47,069 nt of DNA from Candidatus Acidiferrum typicum (GCA_002478115.1 DLMH01000176.1:1-47069); one strand, 5' to 3'; counted from the stretch's first letter, positions 25,323-34,164 are shown. Notes: generated from the sequence alone by a model not told the origin. Translations and numbers: made by a program.

Positions 25323-27590
25323 ATGAGCAGCTCTCCCCAAAACCCGGCTGCCCAGAGCCGCCTGGGTAAGGGAATCCCGCGTGTTCTGGTTGCCACAACT
25401 GCGCTGCTGAGCTTCATCTCCTTCTGGCGCGCGGCAGCCATCGTGTTGAACGACCTCGCTTCCTCGGCCTACTACGCTGGTGGCGAAGCCGAGGGCTACA
25501 TCGGCAAGGCCGCGCCGTGGTTCATCCTCGGCATCATGCTGTTTTCCTATTGCGTGCGCGCCATCTACGTCGAAAGCTGCAGCATGTTCGTGCGCGGCGG
25601 CGTGTACCGCGTGGTCAAAGAGGCCATGGGAGGCACGCTGGCAAAGTTCAGCGTCTCCGCCCTGATGTTCGACTACATCCTGACGGGCCCGATCAGCGGC
25701 GTCTCTGCGGGGCAGTACATCGTCGGGCTAATCAACGAAACCTCCGATTATCTCCGCATCGGGTTGCACATCGCCCCGGGTATAGGCGCGGCGTGCTTCG
25801 CCATCATGTGTACCGTCTATTTCTGGTGGTACAACATCAAGGGCGTACACGAATCCAGCCAGAAGGCCATGCGCATCATGCAGATCACGACCGTGATGGT
25901 CGTGATCCTGATCAGTTGGTGCGTGTACACCGTGCTTATACGGCACCCGGCTTTGCCGCCGATCCCGTCTCCTCAAAACATCAAGCTGGGTCCCAACGCC
26001 ATGGGCTGGCTCTATGGCATGAAATTTGCCCACATGGCCGCGATGATTGCGATTTTCGTCGGGTTGGGGCATTCGGTGCTGGCAATGAGCGGGGAAGAAT
26101 CGCTGGCGCAAGTGTACCGGGAAATTGAGCATCCGAAATTGCCAAACCTGAAGAAGACGGGGCTGGTGATCTTCATTTACAGCCTGGTGTTCACGTCGCT
26201 GGTCTCGTTCTTCGCGGTGATGATCATCCCGGATGCACAGCGCCAGCATTTTCTGGAAAACCTGATCGGCGGGCTGGCCATGAATCTGGAAGGCCCGTTC
26301 CTGTTACGGCTGGTCTTCCACGGCTTTGTCGTTGTGGTCGGAACGCTGATCTTGGCGGGAGCGGTGAATACGGCGATCGTGGGCTCCAACGGAGTGCTGA
26401 ATCGCGTCTCCGAAGATGGCGTGCTCGCGGACTGGTTCCGGCAGCCGCACCGGAAATTCGGCACCTCCCACCGCATCATCAACATCATCGCGGCGCTGCA
26501 GATCCTGACGATCATCATCAGCCGGGGCCGAGTCACCTTCTTGGCCAACCTTTACGCCTTTGGCGTGATCTGGAGCTTTGCCATGAAGGGGCTGGCGGTG
26601 CTGGTGTTGCGCTACACGCACCCGGGCGATCGCGAATATCGCGTGCCCTTGAACTTCCGGCTATTCGGGCTCGAGATTCCTGTGGGGCTGAGCTTGATCA
26701 CCCTCACGCTGCTGGGCATCGCGGTCGTGAATCTGTTCACGAAGCCCGAAGCCACGGTTGCCGGTGTGACGTTCTCCATATTCCTGTTCATCGTGTTCAC
26801 GGCGTCGGAAAAATACACGCGTCATTCCCGAGGCAACGCACAGCATGTGGAGATGGACCAGTTTCACTTGGCGATGGAAAGCGAGCTTACCCCGGAATCG
26901 GTGGGCGCGCGGGCGGGGAATATTCTGGTGCCGGTCAGCAATATCCACGCGCTCTACCATCTGGGCAACGTGCTGGAACGTTTGAAACCCGGGCGGCGCG
27001 ATGTTGTGGTGTTGCACGTTCGATTGTTACGACGGTCCGCCTCCGGCGAATACGATCTGGAAGCCGAGCAGCTTTTTGGAAGCATCGAGCAGCAGTTGTT
27101 CTCGCAGGCTCTTTCCATCGCGGAAAAACGGGGCAAGACGGTGCGTCTCGCGGTGGTGGCGGCCAGCAACTTGTGGGACGGTATCCTGCGCGCGGCGTCT
27201 TCGCTGCAATCCAGCACCATCGTGCTCGGCCATTCGCCGAAGGAATCAACGGAAGAGCAGGCCCGTCTGATTGGGGATGCCTGGGAGCAACTGGGCGATC
27301 CCAAGCCGCAGTTCAACCTGGAAATTCATCTTGCCAATGGCGACAAGGTGTACAAGGTGTTGGGCCCGCACGCGCCGAACCTGACCGCGAATGAAGTGAA
27401 TCTGCTGCACCGCCTATGGCTGCGATTCAGCGAGTCCATCGCCCCGCTGGAATTCCACCACCATGATGTGGTCCACTTCGCCCTCGAAGAAGTACAGAAA
27501 GAGCTGGAGGAAGGGCATGAAGAAGAGATCCTGACGCGCCTGCGCGCCCACCTGGAATCCAACCTGAAGAAGCCCCCGCCGAAGAACTAG
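25323..27590 (+). CDS. APC-superfamily transporter with C-terminal Usp-like domain
   Basis: 755 residues. The first 500 form about 12 membrane helices of the amino acid-polyamine-cation superfamily (helix 1 has the NDLASSAYYAGG break; ALMFDYILTGPISG and VGSNGVLNRVSEDGVLADWF are also seen). From about residue 530 a cytoplasmic region resembles universal stress proteins (NILVPVSN, VVVLHVRL, TIVLGHSPKES). It ends in a charged helix with HHHDVVHFALEEVQKELEEG. The substrate cannot be read from sequence; amino acids or potassium-type transport are possible. No clear ribosome site was seen before the ATG. Confidence 0.87.
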   Translation: MSSSPQNPAAQSRLGKGIPRVLVATTALLSFISFWRAAAIVLNDLASSAYYAGGEAEGYIGKAAPWFILGIMLFSYCVRAIYVESCSMFVRGGVYRVVKEAMGGTLAKFSVSALMFDYILTGPISGVSAGQYIVGLINETSDYLRIGLHIAPGIGAACFAIMCTVYFWWYNIKGVHESSQKAMRIMQITTVMVVILISWCVYTVLIRHPALPPIPSPQNIKLGPNAMGWLYGMKFAHMAAMIAIFVGLGHSVLAMSGEESLAQVYREIEHPKLPNLKKTGLVIFIYSLVFTSLVSFFAVMIIPDAQRQHFLENLIGGLAMNLEGPFLLRLVFHGFVVVVGTLILAGAVNTAIVGSNGVLNRVSEDGVLADWFRQPHRKFGTSHRIINIIAALQILTIIISRGRVTFLANLYAFGVIWSFAMKGLAVLVLRYTHPGDREYRVPLNFRLFGLEIPVGLSLITLTLLGIAVVNLFTKPEATVAGVTFSIFLFIVFTASEKYTRHSRGNAQHVEMDQFHLAMESELTPESVGARAGNILVPVSNIHALYHLGNVLERLKPGRRDVVVLHVRLLRRSASGEYDLEAEQLFGSIEQQLFSQALSIAEKRGKTVRLAVVAASNLWDGILRAASSLQSSTIVLGHSPKESTEEQARLIGDAWEQLGDPKPQFNLEIHLANGDKVYKVLGPHAPNLTANEVNLLHRLWLRFSESIAPLEFHHHDVVHFALEEVQKELEEGHEEEILTRLRAHLESNLKKPPPKN

Positions 27591-27624
27591 CCGGACTTTC
27601 CCGAGAGATGCAGTTTTGCCCGCT
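27591..27624 (+). repeat. Repeat family F, copy 2 (directly after a stop codon)
   Basis: Begins at the first base after the APC transporter stop codon, as copy 1 does after the DUF971 gene. 29 of 34 bases match. Confidence 0.7.
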
Positions 27625-27647
27625 AAATGCCGACGAAGGGAAATCCT

Positions 27648-27720
27648 TTGTAGCGGCCGCCTTCCGAAGCGGGCGCCTTTGGCTTGTGGCACAGACACTC
27701 TTGTCTGTGCTCTTGGGCTT
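27648..27720 (+). repeat. Repeat family E (two hairpins), copy 1
   Basis: Starts TTGTAGCGGCCGC and continues through a first imperfect stem to a second, perfect one: GCACAGACA (27689-27697), loop CTCT, TGTCTGTGC (27702-27710). The copy at 46863 has a compensating base-pair change in this second stem. Confidence 0.85.
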
Positions 27721-27904
27721 TCTTTCTGCAGCGCAGGGCGAGCCTGCGAGCCATGCGGCTTTTCTCTTGGGTCTGCCTCAGCAGGAGTCCAGCATCGCGG
27801 GATCCCATCTTGGCAACGTGTATAACCGGACCCAATAGAACATCCAAGACGCCTCGTCCCTGCGAAGCCCTCTCGGCCGTCCAGATTCGCGTTAGAAATC
27901 TGCC

Positions 27905-28345
27905 CTACACCGCGCTGGTGCAATGCCCGCACTTTTTCGCCGCCACAGGAATGGGCATGGCGCACTGTGGGCAATCCTTCGTCGTGACCGGCGGTGGGGG
28001 CGGCACGGGCTTAGGCATCCACTTGTTGACCGCGCGCACCACCAGGAAGATGGCGAAGGCGACGATCAGAAAATTGATGATCGTATTGATGAAGTTGCCG
28101 TAGTTGAACGTGGGAGCGCCCGCTGCCTTGGCGGCCGCGAGCGTGTCAAAGTGCTTATCGCTGAGATTCAAATATAGACTGGAAAAATCGACATGGCCCA
28201 GCAGGCGCCCCAGCGGGGGCATGAGGATATCATCCACCAGCGAGGCCACGATCTTTCCGAACGCCGCGCCGATAATCACGCCGACAGCTAGGTCCAAAAC
28301 ACTGCCGCGCATGGCAAATTCTTTAAACTCTTTGAACACAAACAT
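27905..28345 (-). CDS. mscL: Large-conductance mechanosensitive channel with C-terminal zinc ribbon
   Basis: MscL opens under membrane tension to release solutes. 146 residues. The N-terminal amphipathic [12 protein letters not shown]1 ([22 protein letters not shown]), periplasmic loop and TM2 ([23 protein letters not shown]) all match. The usual C-terminal bundle helix is replaced by a Pro-rich linker and a CPQC...CGHC zinc-ribbon-like tail (about residues 124-143). The start is set by homology. The AGGAGA ribosome site almost touches the ATG, closer than usual. Confidence 0.95.
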   Translation of the reverse strand: MFVFKEFKEFAMRGSVLDLAVGVIIGAAFGKIVASLVDDILMPPLGRLLGHVDFSSLYLNLSDKHFDTLAAAKAAGAPTFNYGNFINTIINFLIVAFAIFLVVRAVNKWMPKPVPPPPPVTTKDCPQCAMPIPVAAKKCGHCTSAV

Positions 28346-28445
28346 TCTCCTTATCGAAGTGATAAAAACCGCAAATTGGTACCTCGGGCGGATTCCCTGG
28401 TTTGGGAAAGACTACCACTGGCCCCGCATTATAGCGGAAGCGAAG

Positions 28446-28805
28446 CTAGGAGTGACGGAAAATCAAGATGGAGCCAAAAAGACCGCGCAGGATCAGCACC
28501 AAACCCGCAAGCGCCAGTAATTTTCCGACCCACAGAAAGGGGACACGCGTTGCCGCGAGCATGATCGCACCCAAAAGCAGCAGCGAGAGTCCGCGATTCC
28601 ATTTCTGCCAGCGGGCCGACCATTGCCCGGGCCTGGCGAGCGCCAGCAGGCCCCACGCCAGTAAAGCGACGCTGAGGACGAGCCAGGAAACGCTCCAGCG
28701 ATCGAAATAGATCCGCCCGCTGACTCCCAACCACACGACGAGAGTCCCCAGGAGCAGGAACACGAGTTCCACCATGAGTTCGGTGAGGCGCGCGGGAGAG
28801 AGCAT
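28446..28805 (-). CDS. Small multi-helix membrane protein, unknown function
   Basis: 119 residues with four predicted membrane helices (VELVFLLLGTLVVWLG, VSWLVLSVALLAWGLLAL, LSLLLLGAIMLAATRV, LLALAGLVLILRGL). Start ATG at 28805 lies 7 bases after the cyclophilin gene's stop, so the two are probably co-transcribed. No family recognised. The open frame extends upstream into the cyclophilin gene but only as a shadow. Confidence 0.7.
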   Translation of the reverse strand: MLSPARLTELMVELVFLLLGTLVVWLGVSGRIYFDRWSVSWLVLSVALLAWGLLALARPGQWSARWQKWNRGLSLLLLGAIMLAATRVPFLWVGKLLALAGLVLILRGLFGSILIFRHS

Positions 28806-28812
28806 AGGCGTC

Positions 28813-29340
28813 CTACGGCACGCGTTCGATGCGCAGCTTCTGGATGACCACGGGCGTGCGCGGGCGATCCATGGAATCGCGCGGCACATTGGAAATTTTG
28901 TCCGCGATATCCTGGCCTTCGACGACCTCACCGAAGATGGTGTGCCGATTATCCAAGTGCGGCGTGGCGGCAACGGTGATGAAGAACTGGCTGCCATTGG
29001 TGCCGGGGCCGGAATTGGCCATGGAGAGTTTGCCCGGCTTGGAATGGCGCAGCGATGGATGGAACTCGTCCGCAAAGTTGTAGCCGGGGCCGCCGCGGCC
29101 GTCTCCCCGCGGGCATCCTCCCTGAATCATGAACTGCGGAATCACGCGGTGGAAGACCAGACCGTCATAGTAATTGCGTTTTTCTTTTTTGCCGGAGCTG
29201 GCGTTGACAAATTCCTTCGTGCCCTCGGCCAACCCGATGAAATTCTCGATCGTCTTGGGAGCTTCCTTGTCAAATAGTCGGCAAACGATATTGCCCAGCG
29301 ATGTCTCGAAAACTGCATAGGTTCCTGCCGCTCGCGCCAT
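28813..29340 (-). CDS. Cyclophilin-type peptidyl-prolyl cis-trans isomerase
   Basis: Catalyses proline isomerisation during folding. 175 residues from the ATG at 29340, which has an ideal GGAGAA site; a longer frame to 29379 adds 13 non-conserved residues. Active-site blocks seen: VFHRVIPQFMIQGG near residues 60-73, MANSGPGTNGSQFFI near 107-121, and HTIFGEVVEGQD near 132-143. An Asn/Ala-rich loop (NASSGKKEKRNYYDG) precedes the core motif. No signal peptide, so cytoplasmic. Confidence 0.95.
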   Translation of the reverse strand: MARAAGTYAVFETSLGNIVCRLFDKEAPKTIENFIGLAEGTKEFVNASSGKKEKRNYYDGLVFHRVIPQFMIQGGCPRGDGRGGPGYNFADEFHPSLRHSKPGKLSMANSGPGTNGSQFFITVAATPHLDNRHTIFGEVVEGQDIADKISNVPRDSMDRPRTPVVIQKLRIERVP

Positions 29341-29413
29341 CTGTTCTCCTTTGCCTAAGCCTATGGACCCATCGTACACGACGCGCTCCCGCTTCGGCTA
29401 CTCTGCCGGCGAT

Positions 29414-29935
29414 TTACCAGCCCTTCTGCTTGCGGAGTTGCGTGATGTGCGCGGTGTGATGTTTCCCGTGCCAGGAATACAGAAACAACAGCCAGTCCAG
29501 ATTTTTGACGCCGTGATCGGGATGGAGCAAGGTGCGGGCATATTGTTCCGTCTTCATGGAGCGCAGCAGCCGCACCCAGCGTTCGTGAAGAGGTTCGATG
29601 AGCTTCAGGGAGACTTCCGCCGGAGCGCTCCGGGCATCCTCAAGATTGGCCCATGCGCTTTCTTCGTAGGGCTTCATGGTTGGCTGGGTCTCTGTGAGCG
29701 CGAGGCGGCACCGTACATAGGCGTTGATATGGCTGTCCGCGAGATGGTGAACAACCTGGCGCACGGTCCAGCCGCCTTCTCGATAAGGAGTATCAAGTTG
29801 CGCGTCGCTGAGTCCGGCAACCGCGGCCCGGACTTTGGCGGGAGTGCCGGCAATCTCGTCGATCGCCGCCTGGCGCAGTTCCGGCGTCACGTCCTTGGGT
29901 AGCTCAAATTTTCCGATGGGATAGCGCGGATCCAT
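29414..29935 (-). CDS. DinB/YfiT-like putative metal-dependent transferase
   Basis: 173 residues from the ATG at 29935, preceded by GAGGAGG at ideal spacing. DinB-superfamily four-helix bundle of the YfiT type (bacillithiol-transferase-like). Metal-ligand His residues are seen in VVHHLADSH near residue 64 and HGKHHTAHI near 160. N-terminal DPRYPIGKFELP is also typical of YfiT relatives. The thiol cofactor in this organism is unknown, so the precise reaction is not assigned. Confidence 0.88.
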   Translation of the reverse strand: MDPRYPIGKFELPKDVTPELRQAAIDEIAGTPAKVRAAVAGLSDAQLDTPYREGGWTVRQVVHHLADSHINAYVRCRLALTETQPTMKPYEESAWANLEDARSAPAEVSLKLIEPLHERWVRLLRSMKTEQYARTLLHPDHGVKNLDWLLFLYSWHGKHHTAHITQLRKQKGW

Positions 29936-30092
29936 GAAGCAACCTCCTCGCAAAATGGGGGATTCGGCCTTCTACTGTAGATAGATGCCCCGTAAGGTGT
30001 CTATCGGTATATGTGGGGAAGCTTCGCCAAATTGGCCGCTATGTGCCACAGCAGGCGGGAATGCCGTCGGGAATTTGTGCGGCTCCTTTGTG

Positions 30093-30314
30093 TCAGGGCT
30101 TGCCGGCACGCCACTCGCTGACCTGGCGAGAGGCGATCGATACGAGGAATAGCAGAACGCCGCCACGCAAAAATGTGTAATAGGTAATGGGCGCACCCTC
30201 GGCGGGCACGAGGTTTGGCCAAATGCCAATGGCCGCCAGCGCGCGAAAGACAATCGTGAGCAGAGCGCACACCATACCCAGCCAATAGCTGACCACGGCG
30301 ATCTGTTTCTCCAT
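30093..30314 (-). CDS. Small two-helix membrane protein
   Basis: 73 residues from the ATG at 30314, supported by AGGGGG about 6 bases upstream. Two membrane helices (VSYWLGMVCALLTIVFRAL and FLRGGVLLFLVSIAS). No family recognised. It lies divergent from trxB. The open frame continues 61 codons upstream without protein-like content. Confidence 0.65.
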   Translation of the reverse strand: MEKQIAVVSYWLGMVCALLTIVFRALAAIGIWPNLVPAEGAPITYYTFLRGGVLLFLVSIASRQVSEWRAGKP

Positions 30315-30427
30315 CGCATGCCCCCTGAAAAGCGAATATTTCCGGATGGACGTGACCTTGCTTGAATCCTGCGCCCAGCCCCAGGCAGTGTCAACGCTCC
30401 GGGATTGCGCGCTTTCCAGACCTGCAC

Positions 30428-30455
30428 TTTCCAGTTTGCCTGAGAATGCTACAAT
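30428..30455 (+). promoter_or_regulatory. Candidate promoter of trxB
   Basis: TTTCCA (30428-30433), a 16-base spacer and TACAAT (30450-30455). The -10 is five of six to the classical box. The start codon is 60 bases downstream. Confidence 0.35.
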
Positions 30456-30514
30456 CATCGTTCGCTCTGTACCTCCGGGCCCCGGTTGAGAATCCAATTA
30501 GCGGAGCCATGCGC

Positions 30515-31435
30515 ATGCACAAGGTCGTGATTATCGGAAGTGGCTGTGCGGGGTTGACGGCGGCCATCTACGCCGCGCGCGCCAATCTGAGCCCGCTCGT
30601 TCTGGAAGGGCACGAACCAGGCGGGCAACTCTCCCTGACCACCCACGTCGAGAATTTCCCCGGATTTCCCGAGGGCATTCTGGGCCCGGAATTGATCGAG
30701 AATATGCGTAAACAGGCGCAGAAGTTCGGGGCGGAGTTCAAGGCGGGCTCGGTCAGCGAAGTGGATCTCACCAAGCGGCCGTTCAAAATCAAGGTGGGCA
30801 ATGAGGTCTATGAAGCGAAATCACTGATTGTGGCCGCGGGCGCCTCGGCGCGTCTTCTCGGGCTAAAAGGCGAGAAGGAGCTGATCGGCCGGGGGCTTTC
30901 CACCTGCGCCACCTGTGACGGTTATTTCTTCCGTGGCAAACCCATTGCGGTGGTCGGCGGCGGGGATTCCGCCATGGAAGAGGCGAATTTTCTGTCTCGC
31001 TATGCCAGCAAGCTGTACCTGATCCACCGGCGGAATGAATTTCGCGCCTCGAAGATCATGATTGATCGCGCCAAGGCGAACGGGAAGATCGAATTTGTGA
31101 CTCCGTATGTAGTGGACGAAATTCTCTCTTCCGAGGGGCTGGTGAACGGCGTGCTCTTGCATCAATCGCAAACCGGACAGAAGCGGGAAATCGCGCTGGA
31201 TGGCGTGTTCGTGGCCATCGGCCATGATCCCAATTCGATGGCCTTCCGCGGCAAGCTGGAGATGGACGAGAACGGCTACCTGATCGCGCGTCACGGCAGC
31301 CTGACCGGCGTTCCAGGAGTGTTTATCGCTGGCGATGTGCAGGACCACCGCTACCGCCAGGCAGTCACCGCGGCGGGCTCCGGCTGCATGGCGGCGATCG
31401 ACGCGGAAAAGTTCCTGGAAGAGCACAAAGACTAG
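30515..31435 (+). CDS. trxB: Thioredoxin reductase (FAD/NAD(P)H-dependent)
   Basis: Reduces thioredoxin with NADPH. 306 residues. FAD site GSGCAGLTAA near residue 8; redox pair C131/C134 in STCATCDGYFF; NADPH site GGGDSAMEEANFL near 147; C-terminal GVFIAGDVQDHRYRQAVTAAGSGCMAA. The ATG at 30515 is preferred because GGAG lies 8 bases upstream; an ATG at 30509 is also in frame. The longer frame upstream is not conserved. Proline dehydrogenase follows on the same strand after 47 bases. Confidence 0.95.
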   Translation: MHKVVIIGSGCAGLTAAIYAARANLSPLVLEGHEPGGQLSLTTHVENFPGFPEGILGPELIENMRKQAQKFGAEFKAGSVSEVDLTKRPFKIKVGNEVYEAKSLIVAAGASARLLGLKGEKELIGRGLSTCATCDGYFFRGKPIAVVGGGDSAMEEANFLSRYASKLYLIHRRNEFRASKIMIDRAKANGKIEFVTPYVVDEILSSEGLVNGVLLHQSQTGQKREIALDGVFVAIGHDPNSMAFRGKLEMDENGYLIARHGSLTGVPGVFIAGDVQDHRYRQAVTAAGSGCMAAIDAEKFLEEHKD

Positions 31436-31482
31436 CTCGCCACTGGCCTCGCCCGGTAACAACGGGCATAATCAGACTGTCC

Positions 31483-32394
31483 ATGCTCCGCACGATTCTT
31501 CTCAAACTCTCCGAAAGTAAGGCCTTCGCGCACTGGGTCACTTCCAACTCGACACTGCGACGCATGGCGCTCCGATTTGTTGCGGGCGAAACGCTGGATG
31601 AGGCGATTGCAGCGGCGCGCGCGTGCAACCACGCGGGAATCGCCGTGACGCTGGATTGCCTGGGGGAAAACGTGGCGACCCCGGCGGATGCCCAAAAGGC
31701 CCGCGACACCTACTTAAAGATTTATGACCGCATCGCCGAGGAGAAGTTGAACGCCAATGTTTCGTGCAAATTGACGCAACTCGGCCTGGACCTCAGCGTG
31801 GAATTCTGTGAAGGGCTGGTGCTCTCGATTGCGGAGCGCGCCGCGGCGTATGAAAGCTTTCTGCGCATTGATATGGAAAGTTCGGTGTACACCCAGCGGA
31901 CCGTGGAGCTGGTGAAACGCGTGCGCGTGCAATCGCCCGCGGTGGGCGCGGTGATCCAGTCTTATCTGTACCGAGGTGAGAGCGACATTCACGACCTGAT
32001 GTCTTATGGCTGCCGGATTCGCCTGTGCAAAGGCGCGTACAAGGAGTCCATCGACGTGGCCTATCCGCGGAAAGCTGACGTGGACGCAAATTACCTCCAC
32101 CTGATGCGCCAACTGCTTTCCAGCGGTTTCTATCACGGCATTGCCACGCACGATCCGCGCATGATCGCGGAGACCATCCGGTGGGCTGCGGGGGAAAGGA
32201 TCTCGAAGGACGATTTTGAGTTTCAGATGCTGTACGGGGTGCGCACGGACCTGCAGCGCCAGTTGGTGCGGGATGGCTACCGTCTGCGAGTCTACGTGCC
32301 GTTCGGGACCGAGTGGTTTCCGTATTTCATGCGCCGGCTGGCGGAGCGCCCTGCCAATCTAGGATTCTTCCTCCGGATTTTCTTCCGCTCCTGA
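31483..32394 (+). CDS. Monofunctional proline dehydrogenase
   Basis: FAD enzyme that oxidises proline to pyrroline-5-carboxylate. 303 residues, the usual size of the bacterial monofunctional type. Key blocks: IRLCKGAYKES near 182-192, GIATHDPRMI near 217, FEFQMLYGVR near 246, and the substrate-binding YVPFGTEWFPYFMRRLAERP near 270-289. No pyrroline-5-carboxylate dehydrogenase gene is nearby. Confidence 0.94.
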   Translation: MLRTILLKLSESKAFAHWVTSNSTLRRMALRFVAGETLDEAIAAARACNHAGIAVTLDCLGENVATPADAQKARDTYLKIYDRIAEEKLNANVSCKLTQLGLDLSVEFCEGLVLSIAERAAAYESFLRIDMESSVYTQRTVELVKRVRVQSPAVGAVIQSYLYRGESDIHDLMSYGCRIRLCKGAYKESIDVAYPRKADVDANYLHLMRQLLSSGFYHGIATHDPRMIAETIRWAAGERISKDDFEFQMLYGVRTDLQRQLVRDGYRLRVYVPFGTEWFPYFMRRLAERPANLGFFLRIFFRS

Positions 32395-32439
32395 GAACAC
32401 TTGCGCGCCAGGACCGCCCTGCCGTACATCCTTGCCTAA

Positions 32440-32471
32440 TTTGGAGTGCGGCGGCTTGCCGCCGCTTTTAC
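32440..32471 (+). repeat. Repeat family B (terminator-like hairpin), copy 3
   Basis: TTTGGAGT, then GCGGCGGC-TT-GCCGCCGC, then TTTTA. Perfect 8-bp stem 46 bases after the proline dehydrogenase stop, same orientation. Probably acts as its terminator (inference). Confidence 0.85.
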
Positions 32472-32562
32472 AACTGCAAGCCCCGCCGACAAACTGCAGT
32501 TCCTCTCCGCCCCTCTTTAGGAGGCCGCGGCCTTAATGGTCGCTGCACGCGTAATGTCCTGG

Positions 32563-32675
32563 TTTGTCATTCCGAGCGGAGCGAGGCACTCTTCTCCATC
32601 GCACGCCTTTTGTGCGATGAATCTGCTTTTCCCTTGTGCGAATAGGACATTACTTCTCCGCACTTCACTAGCCCC
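32563..32675. repeat. Repeat family D, copy 1, with 33-bp hairpin insert
   Basis: Begins TTTGTCATTCCGAGCGGAGCG and ends ACATTACTTCTCCGCACTTC. Compared with copy 2 (44863), it has 33 additional bases at 32587-32619 between GCGAGG and AATCTG: a hairpin insert matching that in family C. It lies between converging genes. A degenerate family A word (GGAGGCCGCGGCC) is just to the left at 32520. Confidence 0.85.
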
Positions 32676-32688
32676 GGCGCAGCGCGCT

Positions 32689-33405
32689 TCAGCTCAGGCT
32701 TTCCCCCGGCTTGATATCGTGGATTTCCAGGCCCGCGATGTCCTTCGTTTCAGCGCGCAGAGCTTCCGGCGTGCCGGTCAGCATTGCGAAAGTCGCGTAG
32801 TGCATGGGAATGACGTGTTTGACGCCGAGCAAGCGAATGGCGCAGGCAGCCTCGCCAGGCCCCATTGTAAAAATGTCGCCGATGGGCAGAAAAGCCAGGT
32901 CCGGCTTATAGATTTCGGCGATCAGCTTCATGTCTCCGAAGACCGCGGTATCTCCCGCGTGATAGAGAGTAACTCCGCCGGGCAAATTCACGATGAAGCC
33001 GGCGGGTTCCCCGGCATAGAGTCTCTGCCCCTTTTCATCAATCGAATTGGAGTGGAAAGCGTGGGTCATGGTCACCTTGAAATCGCCAACCTGCTGGGTG
33101 CCCCCTTTGTTGCCCGGGAGGCATTGACCGCCCAGTCCTTTGGAATCGAGATAGAGATAGGTTTCAAAGTTAACGATAATCTTGGGCTTGAATTGTTTGC
33201 CCAGCGCCAGGAGATCACCCATGTGATCGCTGTGCGCATGGGTAAGAAAGATGGCATCCAAACGTGGGAGCTTCTTGAGGGATTCCGGGCATTTGGGGTT
33301 GGTAGTGACCCAGGGATCGATGAGCGCCATCTGGCCGCCCGGCGTCGTAATCCCGAAAGTGCTGTGGCCGAAATAAGTAATCTTGCTGCCTTTCAGATCG
33401 AGCAT
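32689..33405 (-). CDS. UPF0173 metal-dependent hydrolase (metallo-beta-lactamase fold)
   Basis: 238 residues. Zinc-binding motif THAHSDHMGD near residues 54-63, further ligands in AFHSN near 116, YHAGDTAVFGD near 149 and the C-terminal PMHYATF near 200. The start ATG has GGAG 6 bases upstream. The substrate of this family is unknown. TlpA-like gene upstream on the same strand (84 bases) may be co-transcribed. Confidence 0.92.
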   Translation of the reverse strand: MLDLKGSKITYFGHSTFGITTPGGQMALIDPWVTTNPKCPESLKKLPRLDAIFLTHAHSDHMGDLLALGKQFKPKIIVNFETYLYLDSKGLGGQCLPGNKGGTQQVGDFKVTMTHAFHSNSIDEKGQRLYAGEPAGFIVNLPGGVTLYHAGDTAVFGDMKLIAEIYKPDLAFLPIGDIFTMGPGEAACAIRLLGVKHVIPMHYATFAMLTGTPEALRAETKDIAGLEIHDIKPGESLS

Positions 33406-33489
33406 GTCCGTCTCCTTCTAATCTTTTTATTGCGCCACGAAACGACGATGAAACTGTTTTCCATATCTTTTCCCGCCCCCACTTTTCGC

Positions 33490-33993
33490 TTACTTGGATA
33501 ACAGGCTACGGATCGCGGCATCGAAGGTGTCGTGATCTCCGGCGCCGAAGACATGCCCAACCTGCTTGCCATCCTTCGCATAAAAAAAAGTAGCAGGGAG
33601 CGAGCCGTTATAGCCCGGCATCACGGCCTGGGAAAAGGCATCCTCATCCCCCTTCTTCTTGCGGAAGTTCGGGAAGATGGGTTTATTGCGAGCCAGGAAC
33701 CGCCGCATCAGGATAAGGTCGCCATCCTGGTCGAAATTAACGCCCACGACCTGCAAGCCTTTCGGCGCGTACTGCTTGGCGAGTTCGTTGAGCATGGGGT
33801 ACTCGTCGCGACAGGGTTCGCACCAGGTGGCCCAGAAAGTCACCAGCAGCGGCCTGCCTTTGTATTGCTGCAAAATCTTCTCGTACCCCTGGACGTCAAT
33901 GAGCTCGGGATCCTTCGCGACGTGGGTCTGCGCGGCAGCCAGCGCGATTCCCGCCGATACCACGAGCGCAATAAACACAGCCCTGATTTTCAT
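33490..33993 (-). CDS. Exported TlpA/ResA-like thioredoxin
   Basis: 167 residues. N-terminal signal (KIRAVFIALVVSAGIALAAAQ) and a thioredoxin fold with FWATWCEPCRDEYPML; the redox pair is CEPC near residues 58-61. LPATFFYAKDG carries the cis-Pro. Start chosen at the ATG 33993, which has GAGGAG at 6 bases; a GTG at 33999 is in frame. Likely reduces or oxidises extracytoplasmic thiols; partner unknown. Confidence 0.92.
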   Translation of the reverse strand: MKIRAVFIALVVSAGIALAAAQTHVAKDPELIDVQGYEKILQQYKGRPLLVTFWATWCEPCRDEYPMLNELAKQYAPKGLQVVGVNFDQDGDLILMRRFLARNKPIFPNFRKKKGDEDAFSQAVMPGYNGSLPATFFYAKDGKQVGHVFGAGDHDTFDAAIRSLLSK

Positions 33994-34164
33994 GCCCACT
34001 CCTCAGGCCCCTATTTTAGCGCGTTTGAGCGGGTTGAGAATCTTGGACAACCCCCGTAGAATTGAATGCAGGTACTTGTGACCTGGCAGTGCCTAATTCG
34101 AGTTGTCTTCCGCCGGTTGCGCTGAGCAGGTCCGGCCCGCTGCCTTCATCAAAGGAGATCTTGC

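Larger units (their letters stand above)
27591..27904. other. Converging gene-free region with repeats E and F
   Basis: Between the APC transporter (+) and mscL (-). It contains family F (27591-27624) and family E (27648-27720). The rest, about 27721-27904, shows no feature that could be supported. Confidence 0.7.
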
